DNA of 21,959 nucleotides. It comes from a virus. Position 1 is the stretch's first letter. Every line of letters begins with the position of its first letter. Where the stretch lies: the IMG/VR virus record IMGVR_UViG_3300046007_008395, positions 1 to 21,959 of that record, one strand, 5' to 3'. Position numbers and translations under genes: made by a program. This document shows, piece after piece, positions 16,201-21,959 of this stretch. The notes beneath the pieces are model-generated. The model was given only the letters and a program-made list of their open reading frames with translations. It had not been told where the DNA came from and did no database searches.

Positions 16201-18246
16201 ACTGACGCGCTCGATCGCGTGTACCCGTCGAACAAATACAGCAAAGAAGAATTCACGAACATCTACGAAGGCCACATTGGCCGCGTGATCCCTGATCTGT
16301 CACCCGGCACGCAGCTCAAGGTGCCTGGTGCATTTATCAATACCAACGGCACCACGACGTGGACCATCTCGTTTGGTGAGCGCCGCACCGGCCCCACCTA
16401 CACCGTGAACACCGTGTACCGCGACGGTCGTATTGTCAGCGCATCCGAATACAGCGTGAGCACCGCCACGGCCACCAGCGGCCTTGTGGTGGTCACAGTC
16501 GTATTTGCCCGTGAGCAACGCGACACCAGTGGCAAGCAGTACGAATTCACTGCGGACATCACCGTCAGCGGCACCCGCGAGCCATCGACAGAGATCCAGC
16601 GCCTGCTCACCAAGGTGGGTGTGCCAACGGATGCGGCCAGCTTCACAACAGCGGCGGCAGTTGATGTGGCTGGCGGCTTCTATATCGACGCCGCCTACAC
16701 CACCGAAGTGCAGCTGAAGGTCATCATCGAATACTTGCTGCAAGTGGCGCGTGGTGATTTGGTCAAAACCTCCACCGGCGCGTGGGCGATTGTGCAAGAC
16801 AAGGTGCGCTCCAGCGTGGCCACACTACGCGAGCAGGATTCACTGATCGACATCGAATCCGTCGAAGAGCCGATGCCGCCTCGTGCGTATGAGCTTAAGT
16901 ACCGCCCACGCTTCCCTGCCAGCAACGATTGGCAATTCACCGCCACCCGCACTGGCACCGGCACGGCTGAAACGATGCGGATCCAGAACCCGTACATCTA
17001 TGACGGCAACGTGGCCGACCGGCTGATCGACTACATCGCCAAACGTGAAAACACCCGCCGCGATGCCAAGCTGAAGGTGTGGGGCGCTATGTTCGATAAC
17101 GGCGACGTGCTGACCGTGACGGGCGTGAGCTGCTACACCGGCAACCGTGATTGGCTCATCCGTGGTGTCGAGCGGCCAACGGATGCGAACACGCTCACCG
17201 CACGGCAATACGACGCCAGCATTTACACATACGGGGCAGGCACGATACCCGCAGGCGCGTCGAGTGGCTATGCGGCGGACTACTCACAGACCGCACCCAG
17301 CGCACCGACTGGCTTGACCTACACCGGTGGCAGTAGTGGCACGACAATCTCAACAGACGGCGTGGCGCGGGCGTATATGTTCTTTAGCTGCACGCCACCC
17401 ACGCCTGCCAACAGCTTTGCACGAATCATCTTCACCGCACAAGACGGCGGCGGTGGGTATGTGCGGGTGGAAGGCAAAAAGAATGGTGCGGTGTACGAAG
17501 CTGTGCTGGGTAACTTGCGGCCGGGGGTCAGCCACACGGTGAATGCGTATGCGGTGAGCGCCAATGGGCAAGAAGGGTCGCTGGTGAGCACCTCGCAGAC
17601 GTCGCCGGGGTATTCGGTCACGCCGGCCACACCGGGCGCGAGTGCATCCGCCACGCAGGTCGGTAGCCGAAAAGTACGGTTTAACTTTTCACCATCTTCG
17701 TCAACCAATATTGCCAAGTATCAGGCGCGATTCTCAAACGACTTGGGCAGTTCATGGGGCGCGACGCTGGATTTTGGCTCATCGGTTGTCGAAGGTGAGT
17801 TCAGCGACGCGGCGCTGGCCGCTGGCTTTGCCTCCGCGGACATTCGCGCCGTCGATACCTTTGGCACGGTCAGCGCATGGCGGGGCATTTTTAGTTCGTC
17901 GCTGAGTGCAAATATCACCGACAAGACCGTCGCCACCAACGCAATTGCAAACGGCAACATTCAATCAAGCGCAGTCGATAACGGCAAAGTCACAACCGCG
18001 ACGCTGACGTTATCACGGCAGAACACGGTGGACTACTACTTTTTCTCAAGCGTAGCCGCTGGCACAAACATTGATCTGCAATTCCTTGCTGGTACGTACG
18101 CGCCGCGTATCACGGCAGATAACCCAGCTGATTTCACATTGCGGCCAGCCAATGACGCTGGCGGGTTTGGCACGGCACACATCGGCGTCTACAACAACGC
18201 GGGTGTTGCCCGCACGCTTTATAGGTATTACAAGGTGCTGTCATGA
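13291..18246 (+). CDS. Giant tail-tip / receptor-type protein with lectin-like, hub-like and fibronectin III domains (1651 aa)
   Basis: ATG at 13291 overlaps the tape-measure stop by one base. Proposed order, from sequence patterns: an unrecognised beta-rich N-domain (1-310); a concanavalin/LamG-like domain (about 314-512); a second beta domain (about 570-760) with STGEIAV and DWWLVRISHAN, as in phage carbohydrate-binding modules; a third LamG-like domain (about 768-903). A tail-hub-like region follows (about 920-1330, with DRVYPSNKYSKEEFTNIYEG, GTQLKVPGAF and TGAWAIVQDKV). Next are two fibronectin III-like domains (about 1336-1450 and 1450-1534), a TVATNAIANGNI repeat-like linker and a C-terminal beta domain. 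It probably combines distal tail, hub and host-binding roles. No separate lambda M, L, K or I homologues are seen. Domain assignments are inference; the tail role is confident. Confidence 0.8.
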   Translation: MAGIVQDPTTGGQENRRVNAFLRGPIVAGQTAPRYNLAVEAEVRNGVLHQAVLNTLPSPRDSLANDFGVQTSGGFDATIMATDLLPDTYSADGHWDGYSLVSLYGENPSSFTRNLPIPVPDHEGVYRWTLPDEFAPAAGCRRIENLINRIAGANTITLAGVTLSGATLSSTPDADGFYTLTRTSAALNWANLTFESLNIGYSMADRQFTPSVEVKRVSVDTLFTVLASDVTTTTKSSPLYTAVADAKLYAATLSGFANTGFIGAIGIGLSNNGDAIKIRFPQCEDVTGASVKGPSQRVSVGAVSAWPFHGFGKDGIVWSRAFNANTVNATTGVVTVATPTQQRQAWFYLPGRTGNTLSTPSAAANQIAGDLVIIAQIVVPAVAAVSTILEGSYAGASTNTNFLFQYAAGPLRYYWAVGSSLFSVDSADLSASVPPGSLVVVRLKHTVNSAGNRIVEFAWSYDEINWTVLTTSTSATGVGNRNVGANTWYIGAWQGLNDPYAGRILQVKVFNGFAATTPAVWADAGRFAVGASTAVMSTGETWTVNTSGAGNVARIAEAFTDATQRPSRHDPAEAQLNTTALGSWGGTAAVTSGAVDAAGTAAAFTVADADAASLLSRDLALTVANDALTHSVLWPVKKDATPRATRAIGWLVAYSGGTGISNNVFFDTSTGEIAVTGAGGATATVDGDTLQDWWLVRISHANNNLGNTTWTLTFYPAAGTTLATTATATTGSAIVMEPTIVKSARVSSYNTRSGGTRNEAALQFAASVVNDPEGMVYLEAQLDAIPAADVVLIGDSGSTRALAMVPQSANKKFGTRDGTNTVNATSARDTARNRLAVAWSGAVQDLCVNGTIETAAGAYDGAFSPTLLNIGAANTSGSAPSGSIGPIKWAKKRPPTSYLTSCNAARDLFSRGDFDTIRDNSKGTTWELEILSQLTRANGASIELTDVRRAVAKRISVTKNKLSLSFADIDTDALDRVYPSNKYSKEEFTNIYEGHIGRVIPDLSPGTQLKVPGAFINTNGTTTWTISFGERRTGPTYTVNTVYRDGRIVSASEYSVSTATATSGLVVVTVVFAREQRDTSGKQYEFTADITVSGTREPSTEIQRLLTKVGVPTDAASFTTAAAVDVAGGFYIDAAYTTEVQLKVIIEYLLQVARGDLVKTSTGAWAIVQDKVRSSVATLREQDSLIDIESVEEPMPPRAYELKYRPRFPASNDWQFTATRTGTGTAETMRIQNPYIYDGNVADRLIDYIAKRENTRRDAKLKVWGAMFDNGDVLTVTGVSCYTGNRDWLIRGVERPTDANTLTARQYDASIYTYGAGTIPAGASSGYAADYSQTAPSAPTGLTYTGGSSGTTISTDGVARAYMFFSCTPPTPANSFARIIFTAQDGGGGYVRVEGKKNGAVYEAVLGNLRPGVSHTVNAYAVSANGQEGSLVSTSQTSPGYSVTPATPGASASATQVGSRKVRFNFSPSSSTNIAKYQARFSNDLGSSWGATLDFGSSVVEGEFSDAALAAGFASADIRAVDTFGTVSAWRGIFSSSLSANITDKTVATNAIANGNIQSSAVDNGKVTTATLTLSRQNTVDYYFFSSVAAGTNIDLQFLAGTYAPRITADNPADFTLRPANDAGGFGTAHIGVYNNAGVARTLYRYYKVLS

Positions 18247-18803
18247 TTTTTTTTGTCACGGCACTATTTGCCGACAACGGCGATTTTTTAGAGTGCGCCG
18301 CTGGCGAGCTTCCCATCTGGCCAGAAGGTAGCAGCTTGTTTGACAAACCACACTCAAGCTGCGGCGTGGTGCTCCTTAAAACCGGCGTGAACCCGAGCAT
18401 GATTAGCCGCTATGTGGAGCCAGACGGGCAGGGCGGCGCACGGTTCAAAGACACGATTGGCGAGATCGCGCAACTGTGTTGCCGTCGAACGCCAGTCACA
18501 ACAGAACTCTTGGCTGAAAAGCTCTGTGAGGAGGGCTGCGGCTCGATGCACATCTTGGCGAGAACGTGGCTGGCCGAACGCTTGCCGACAGAAAAGGCGG
18601 GGTACTTCGGCACGGAGATTGTAGGCGATAGCCGAGCGCTGCCGACCGTGCGCAACATTCTCGAAAAGAAGTACAACAAAGACGCGTTGCCGACCGGCTT
18701 TAAGAAATTTGAGCGCGCACAGGTGGCAAAGGTACACGAGCGCATCGCCGCCGATTCTGCTTGGCAGGAAATGATCGACGCAACGAACGAGGCCGCACCA
18801 TGA
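18243..18803 (+). CDS. Unrecognised tail-end protein (186 aa)
   Basis: ATG at 18243 overlaps the preceding stop (ATGA), with AAGGTG (18231-18236) as ribosome site. It overlaps the following gene the same way (18800-18803). The first 35 residues are hydrophobic and beta-rich (MIFFVTALFADNGDFLEC) but not a clear signal peptide. Later come a Cys cluster (LCCRRTP, LCEEGCGS), a helical middle (HILARTWLAERLPTEKAG) and a basic-helical end (YNKDALPTGFKKFERAQVAKVHERIAADSAW). I do not recognise the family. Between two tail-tip genes it is likely a tail accessory or adsorption protein or its chaperone. Confidence 0.75.
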   Translation: MIFFVTALFADNGDFLECAAGELPIWPEGSSLFDKPHSSCGVVLLKTGVNPSMISRYVEPDGQGGARFKDTIGEIAQLCCRRTPVTTELLAEKLCEEGCGSMHILARTWLAERLPTEKAGYFGTEIVGDSRALPTVRNILEKKYNKDALPTGFKKFERAQVAKVHERIAADSAWQEMIDATNEAAP

Positions 18804-19552
18804 GCTTGCTTTACACCAGCCGCATCATCCCGACCACCGCCACCGCCACCAGCGCGGCCAGCGGCTATGCGGCCACCAATGTGCTACTGCAAGCCCTCGG
18901 CGCACCTTGGCGCTCGACCTCTACCGCGCTGCAAGATGTGGTGATCGACTTAGGCTCCGCACAAACGCCACGCGGCATCGGCGTGCAAGACACCAACGCC
19001 ACCAGCATCGTCATCGCATCGAGCGCAGACAACATCACCTACACCGACCGCGCCACGCTGGACCTGACCAACGTTGATCGCTTCAACCGTCGGCGTGGAT
19101 GTGCCGGTGTGAATACGTCTGCACGTTACTGGCGCCTGCGTATTGCTTCAGCCACGGCCCCGGACGGCTTGGCCTATTGGCGCATCGGTGCGGTCTATGT
19201 GTTTGGTGCGGTGACGGATGTGATCCCGCCGCAGTATGGCTTCAGTGTCCGCAGCAACCACAACGAGAGCCGAGAGCAGCTCGCCAATGGCCGCGAAGCC
19301 ATCGCCGCAATCGGCAGTAGAGCGGATTTGATCAGCGGCAAATTCGGCGTGCAAAGCACAGGGCCAATGGTGATCGGCTCACTCTTGGCGGATCTGCGCA
19401 CCGGCTCGGTGTGGCTGGATATGCAAGTGACCGCACGGCCCAGTTGGACATGGCCGCTCATCAACGCTGCCGGCAGCGATGACGAAACGATGGATATGAA
19501 CACGCCGGATTACACAACGATTTCACTAAACGCACGCGAGGTGGTGGGATGA
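18800..19552 (+). CDS. Tail protein with galactose-binding-like (discoidin-type) N-domain (250 aa)
   Basis: Start chosen at ATG 18800, which overlaps the previous stop (ATGA). A longer frame to a TTG at 18761 gives an implausible leader. Residues about 10-135 follow the discoidin/F5-8C layout: YAATNVLLQALGAPWRS, then DVVIDLGSAQTPRGIGV, SADNITYTDRATLDL and a closing ARYWRLRIASAT. This jelly-roll fold often binds glycans. Residues about 140-250 have strands (PQYGFSVRSNHNES, then WLDMQVTARPSWTWPL) like a tail-baseplate adaptor. With the neighbouring lectin-like giant protein, this supports a role in recognising surface sugars. Domain calls come from pattern only. Confidence 0.65.
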   Translation: MSLLYTSRIIPTTATATSAASGYAATNVLLQALGAPWRSTSTALQDVVIDLGSAQTPRGIGVQDTNATSIVIASSADNITYTDRATLDLTNVDRFNRRRGCAGVNTSARYWRLRIASATAPDGLAYWRIGAVYVFGAVTDVIPPQYGFSVRSNHNESREQLANGREAIAAIGSRADLISGKFGVQSTGPMVIGSLLADLRTGSVWLDMQVTARPSWTWPLINAAGSDDETMDMNTPDYTTISLNAREVVG

Positions 19553-19884
19553 AAGACTTTGACTGGCATGGGTTCGAGCTGATCACCGCCGTGCTCGGCT
19601 TTATCGGAGCGGCGCTCGGTATTAGCTACAGCCCGCCAATGACCAAGAAAGAAATGTTCGCCGCACTGCTCGCCGGGGTAGTGTGCGCGGTGCTGGGGCC
19701 ATCACTCGTGATGCAGGTCTACACGTTGCCGCCGATTGTGAACAACGCGCTGGCGTTCGTTTTTGGTATTGGCGGGATGTTCATCGTGCCTGGCTTGCTG
19801 TCGATCTGGCGCGGGTTCGCAAACGACCCGTGGGCGTGGCTTGATAAGTTGCGGGGCACCACCAAGGCGGGGGGTGACAAGTGA
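19549..19884 (+). CDS. Putative holin, three membrane segments (111 aa)
   Basis: ATG at 19549 overlaps the previous stop (ATGA) and follows GAGGTGG (19539-19545). Three hydrophobic segments at about residues 10-28, 36-58 and 65-87 are separated by short loops. The end is polar and basic (WLDKLRGTTKAGGDK), a typical class I holin layout. The size fits holins. It opens the lysis cassette ahead of another small membrane protein, DUF5675 and Rz/Rz1. A holin would permeabilise the inner membrane at the set time. No family is recognised with certainty. Confidence 0.7.
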   Translation: MKDFDWHGFELITAVLGFIGAALGISYSPPMTKKEMFAALLAGVVCAVLGPSLVMQVYTLPPIVNNALAFVFGIGGMFIVPGLLSIWRGFANDPWAWLDKLRGTTKAGGDK

Positions 19885-20198
19885 TTGAGCAGATCCTCAA
19901 CAGCACTGCTTTGGTCATGGTGTGCCTGTGCATGCTGCTCTATATCAACAAACACATGAACCGTCACACGGCGGGCTGCGAACGCTGGGGCTTTGTGCTT
20001 ACTGCCGCCGGGGCGTTCGGCCACGCCTGGGGCTACTGGTGGCCTTGGGGTGGTGGCGACGAAGTGGAGATCATCCTGCACATTGGCTTGGCGCTGGTGG
20101 CCGTGGCGATGGTGCGCGGCGATTTGAGAGAGATGCTCAACCGCGCAAAAGCGTGGGACGGCAAAGAGAGAAGGGGGAACTGTGAATCTATTACTTGA
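19881..20198 (+). CDS. Small membrane protein, second holin or antiholin (105 aa)
   Basis: GTG at 19881 overlaps the holin stop (GTGA). Hydrophobic stretches occur at about residues 6-24, 36-54 and 62-80. A basic linker (NKHMNRHTAGCERWG) sits after the first, and the C-terminus is charged (LREMLNRAKAWDGKERRG). The shape resembles small phage membrane proteins annotated as putative holins that begin with a short hydrophobic helix, then an Arg/His linker. A holin/antiholin pair is plausible; the two roles cannot be assigned from sequence. Confidence 0.6.
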   Translation: MIEQILNSTALVMVCLCMLLYINKHMNRHTAGCERWGFVLTAAGAFGHAWGYWWPWGGGDEVEIILHIGLALVAVAMVRGDLREMLNRAKAWDGKERRGNCESIT

Positions 20199-20622
20199 GC
20201 GCAGACCATCTGGCGCCACCTGCACCATCGGCGACCTTTACATCGACGGCGATTGGTTCTGCTTCATTCTTGAAGACATCGTGCGCGAAGTCGAGGGCCA
20301 GCCGGTCGAGAGCTGGAAGGTGAAAGGCAAGACCGCCATCCCCGCCGGCAACTACAAAGTGCAGATTACCTACAGCAACCGATTCAAGCGCGACCTGCCG
20401 TTGCTGGTGGGTGTGCCGGGCTTTGAAGGCATCCGCATTCACACGGGCAACACCGATGCCGACACCGAAGGCTGCTTGCTGCCGGGGCTGGCCTTGGGGC
20501 TGGGGGGCGAGAGTGTCAGCCGCAGCCGTGAGGCATTCGAGGCGCTATACGCCAAGCTACATGCAGCCGAGGATGCCGGTGAGGAGATCGAGATCACCAT
20601 CACCAGTGCGGGGCAGATGTGA
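20182..20622 (+). CDS. DUF5675 family protein, candidate cell-wall enzyme (146 aa)
   Basis: GTG at 20182 has a strong ribosome site (AAGGGGGAA, 20171-20179) and overlaps the previous gene by 17 bases. The sequence matches the DUF5675 pattern: an opening LLLERRPSGATCTIGDLYIDG, then TAIPAGNYKVQITYS and FEGIRIHTGNTDADTEGCLL. Conserved polar residues are His87, Asn90, Asp92, Asp94, Thr95, Gly97 and Cys98. The His...Gly-Cys arrangement recalls the HG...[ST]-HGC motif of L,D-transpeptidases, though no catalytic role is established from this. It stands where an endolysin would normally be, between two holin-like genes and the spanins, and no lysozyme, amidase or peptidase motif is seen elsewhere. 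The family call is firm; activity is inference. Confidence 0.85.
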   Translation: MNLLLERRPSGATCTIGDLYIDGDWFCFILEDIVREVEGQPVESWKVKGKTAIPAGNYKVQITYSNRFKRDLPLLVGVPGFEGIRIHTGNTDADTEGCLLPGLALGLGGESVSRSREAFEALYAKLHAAEDAGEEIEITITSAGQM

Positions 20623-21203
20623 TCACCGCACTCCGCATGTGGCTAGATGTTGCCTTCCCGCTGTGGCGCATCGCTGCCGCTTTTGCTGTGGTGGCCGCAT
20701 TCGCCGCGGCGGTTTGGTGGATACGCGACACCGGCGTGCAGGCAGAACGTGAGCGTTGGCAAGCCAAGATGGCGACGGCCAAGGCCGAATGGCAGGCCGA
20801 ACTCGACAAAGCCAACGCCGCCAACCGGGCCACCGAACGACAAAGCGCCCAAGTGATCGCTGACGTTTCAACCTACTACCAAACGGAGCTGAAAAATGCA
20901 CAAGCCCAAAAAACTGCTGATCGTGATGCTGTGCAGCGCGGTGGCCTCCGGCTGTTCGACCCCTTTTTCACCAGCGGGCAAGACACTTGCCGAAAGCTGC
21001 CCGGCGCCCGTGAGGCTCTCGCCGCCGCCGGCGGACGTGATGGTGAAACGGGAAGCGAACTTTCGAGACCGACTGCTGCAAATCTTCTCGACCTCGCCAA
21101 CGACGCCAACGCCATCGTCGCCCAGCTCGCCGCTGCCCAAGCTGTGATTGTGGAGTACCAGCGGGTTTGCGGAGCGCCCGCGCCCGCGTCAGGCGGCCCG
21201 TAG
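20619..21203 (+). CDS. Rz: Inner-membrane spanin, Rz-like (194 aa)
   Basis: GTG at 20619 overlaps the previous stop (GTGA). A single membrane segment (residues about 13-35, FPLWRIAAAFAVVAAFAAAVWW) is followed by a periplasmic coiled coil (residues about 40-100, rich in Ala, Glu, Lys and Gln), ending near ELKNAQAQKTAD. This is the i-spanin layout: N-terminal anchor plus helical rod that spans the periplasm and fuses the membranes with Rz1. Residues after about 105 contain two Cys and a Pro/Gly-rich end. This last part is encoded over the Rz1 gene, which constrains its sequence. Confidence 0.9.
   Translation: MITALRMWLDVAFPLWRIAAAFAVVAAFAAAVWWIRDTGVQAERERWQAKMATAKAEWQAELDKANAANRATERQSAQVIADVSTYYQTELKNAQAQKTADRDAVQRGGLRLFDPFFTSGQDTCRKLPGAREALAAAGGRDGETGSELSRPTAANLLDLANDANAIVAQLAAAQAVIVEYQRVCGAPAPASGGP
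20896..21147 (+). CDS. Rz1: Outer-membrane lipoprotein spanin, Rz1-like (83 aa), nested in Rz
   Basis: ATG at 20896 with GGAG (20885-20888) as ribosome site. The gene lies wholly inside Rz in the +1 frame. The protein has a lipoprotein signal: basic start (MHKPKK), hydrophobic core (LLIVMLCSAV), and lipobox A-S-G-C with Cys20 as the lipidated residue. The mature 64 residues are Pro/Ser/Thr-rich (LSPPPADV near the middle and a Pro/Ser tail). This matches o-spanins, which join Rz across the periplasm to fuse the membranes. Confidence 0.88.
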   Translation: MHKPKKLLIVMLCSAVASGCSTPFSPAGKTLAESCPAPVRLSPPPADVMVKREANFRDRLLQIFSTSPTTPTPSSPSSPLPKL

Positions 21204-21213
21204 CGCCGCGCGA

Positions 21214-21675
21214 TCAGCCCGGCGGTGGTATGGTAGCCGCCCACGCGGCCCGATGAGGGCTAGAGTCGACGCGGTTGCCAAGCCATGCGGCATAAGCCGC
21301 GCTGTCAAACGGCACCAGACGCACGCGGTCGTTGAGCGCCAACATGGCCGCGCACGCTGACTGGTGCGGTCGCCACATCACCGGCTCGCCAAGCCAGTCT
21401 TGCATCTGCGAATACCAGACCAACGGCATAGATTCCGGCTTCTGCCCGTCGTGAGCGTCGATGTTGTCTTGGATCGCGTCAAGCATCGCGTCGATCGCGC
21501 GCTCGCGCCAGTCAGCCAGTTCCCGCATGCGTTCAACGACGTCGGCGGGTACGGCGCGTTTGCCGTCCTCCCAATGTTGCCAAGCGCGATGAGACGTGCC
21601 TGAAATCATCGAGGCCGCCTCTTGCTGCGTGAAAAAAAGCAAGCGCCGAAGCGCTTGCAGTTCGGTGGCGGTCAT
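21214..21675 (-). CDS. YdiL-like (DUF1870) helix-turn-helix protein (153 aa)
   Basis: Residues 1-70 (TATELQALRRLLFFTQQEAA, then HRAWQHWEDGKRAVPADVVERM) closely follow the N-terminal pattern of E. coli YdiL, a helix-turn-helix protein of the DUF1870 family. The Trp-x-x-Trp-Glu-[DN]-Gly-Lys motif sits near residues 32-39. After it come a helical linker (ERAIDAMLDAIQDNI) and a C-terminal half containing WYSQMQDWLGEPVMW and HQSACAAMLA, unlike a pure DNA-binding protein. ATG at 21675 lies three bases after the stop of the upstream minus-strand gene, so the two form an operon. The gene converges on the spanin genes with a 10-base gap. It is probably a transcriptional regulator or antitoxin-type partner. 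Confidence 0.75.
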   Translation of the reverse strand: MTATELQALRRLLFFTQQEAASMISGTSHRAWQHWEDGKRAVPADVVERMRELADWRERAIDAMLDAIQDNIDAHDGQKPESMPLVWYSQMQDWLGEPVMWRPHQSACAAMLALNDRVRLVPFDSAAYAAWLGNRVDSSPHRAAWAATIPPPG

Positions 21676-21678
21676 CGT

Positions 21679-21959
21679 TCAAATTTCAACGCGAACGATA
21701 AAACTGGCGGGAATGTCATGTTCAAGCGTGAAATCGCCGTTTGAAGCGACGGTTTTGCCAAAAATCACACCATCAACCATTTTGGTGAAAACTGCCGTCT
21801 GCTCTTGCGAATGGTCGTCAATGTAGAAAATGTTGGTGTTTTCGTTCATCACCAAATAAGAGCCGCTGTTTAGCGCGTTCCAGCGCGGCAAATCTTTTGA
21901 AAGCAAAACATCGAACCAATCACCACCTCGGGACGCGACTGCCCAAACGCCGGATGGAC
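21679..21959 (-). CDS. Unrecognised minus-strand protein, 5' end beyond the window
   Basis: The frame is open from the TGA at 21679-21681 to the window edge on the minus strand. A TTG at 21906 marks an in-frame codon but not a convincing start. The residues encoded upstream of it (SGVWAVASRGGDWFDVLL) look like real protein, so the gene continues past 21959. The visible part (about 92 residues) is beta-rich and acidic, with SYLVMNENTNIFYIDDHS and GDFTLEHDIPASFIVRV. It precedes the YdiL-like gene in the same direction, with a three-base gap. I do not recognise it. Base composition is lower in GC than the phage genes beside it, which suggests separate acquisition. Confidence 0.6.
   Translation of the reverse strand, partial: PSGVWAVASRGGDWFDVLLSKDLPRWNALNSGSYLVMNENTNIFYIDDHSQEQTAVFTKMVDGVIFGKTVASNGDFTLEHDIPASFIVRVEI

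Noticed and set aside
1-21959. CRISPR arrays, tRNA or rRNA genes, insertion sequences, integrase or att sites
   Set aside because: Looked for by eye. No spaced direct repeats, cloverleaf-like segments, transposase or recombinase motifs were seen. A tRNA scan and repeat search would be the decisive check.

Overview
The window is a contiguous block of virion-assembly and lysis genes from a tailed double-stranded DNA phage or prophage. It reads almost entirely left to right. One tail-tube gene, no tail-sheath gene, a G/GT-type frameshifted chaperone pair and a 1201-residue tape measure indicate a long, flexible, non-contractile tail (siphovirus type). The nested Rz/Rz1 spanin pair implies a Gram-negative host with an outer membrane. 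The moderately GC-rich codon use and a YdiL (DUF1870)-like regulator fit a beta- or gammaproteobacterium, but the genus cannot be read from this. No integrase, terminase, att site, tRNA or CRISPR array is visible, so prophage versus free phage is undecided.

Region by region. 1-1707: a virion beta-protein cut by the window edge, two unrecognised small proteins, and a protein whose C-terminus looks like the head-tail joiner gpW. 1710-3251: lambda-type portal. 3336-5270: fused prohead protease, scaffold and major capsid protein. 5357-6741: small head, head-tail joining and tail-terminator proteins. 6829-8043: major tail tube protein. 8167-8948: tail assembly chaperone with a predicted -1 frameshift to a longer form. 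8949-13291: gpZ-like minor tail protein and tape measure. 13291-19552: a very large tail-tip/receptor-type protein and two smaller tail-end proteins. 19549-21203: lysis cassette (two small membrane proteins, a DUF5675 protein, Rz with Rz1 inside it). 21214-21959, minus strand: a YdiL-like helix-turn-helix gene and, upstream of it, an unrecognised gene that runs off the window.

As a unit: the portal, protease-capsid fusion and joiners build and close the head. The tube protein polymerises around the tape measure with help from G/GT, and is capped by the terminator. The 1651-residue protein and its neighbours form the adsorption end. Most genes touch or overlap by 1-17 bases, implying tight translational coupling. 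The exceptions are the two most abundantly needed products, capsid and tail tube. Each has a terminator-like hairpin just before its ribosome site and a second strong hairpin just after its stop codon.

The points most worth following are: a lysis cassette with no recognisable endolysin but a DUF5675 protein carrying a His...Thr-x-Gly-Cys motif; an internal ribosome site inside the protease-capsid fusion; the T TTT TTG frameshift site; the hairpin bracketing of the two major structural genes; and the unidentified minus-strand gene next to the YdiL-like regulator.
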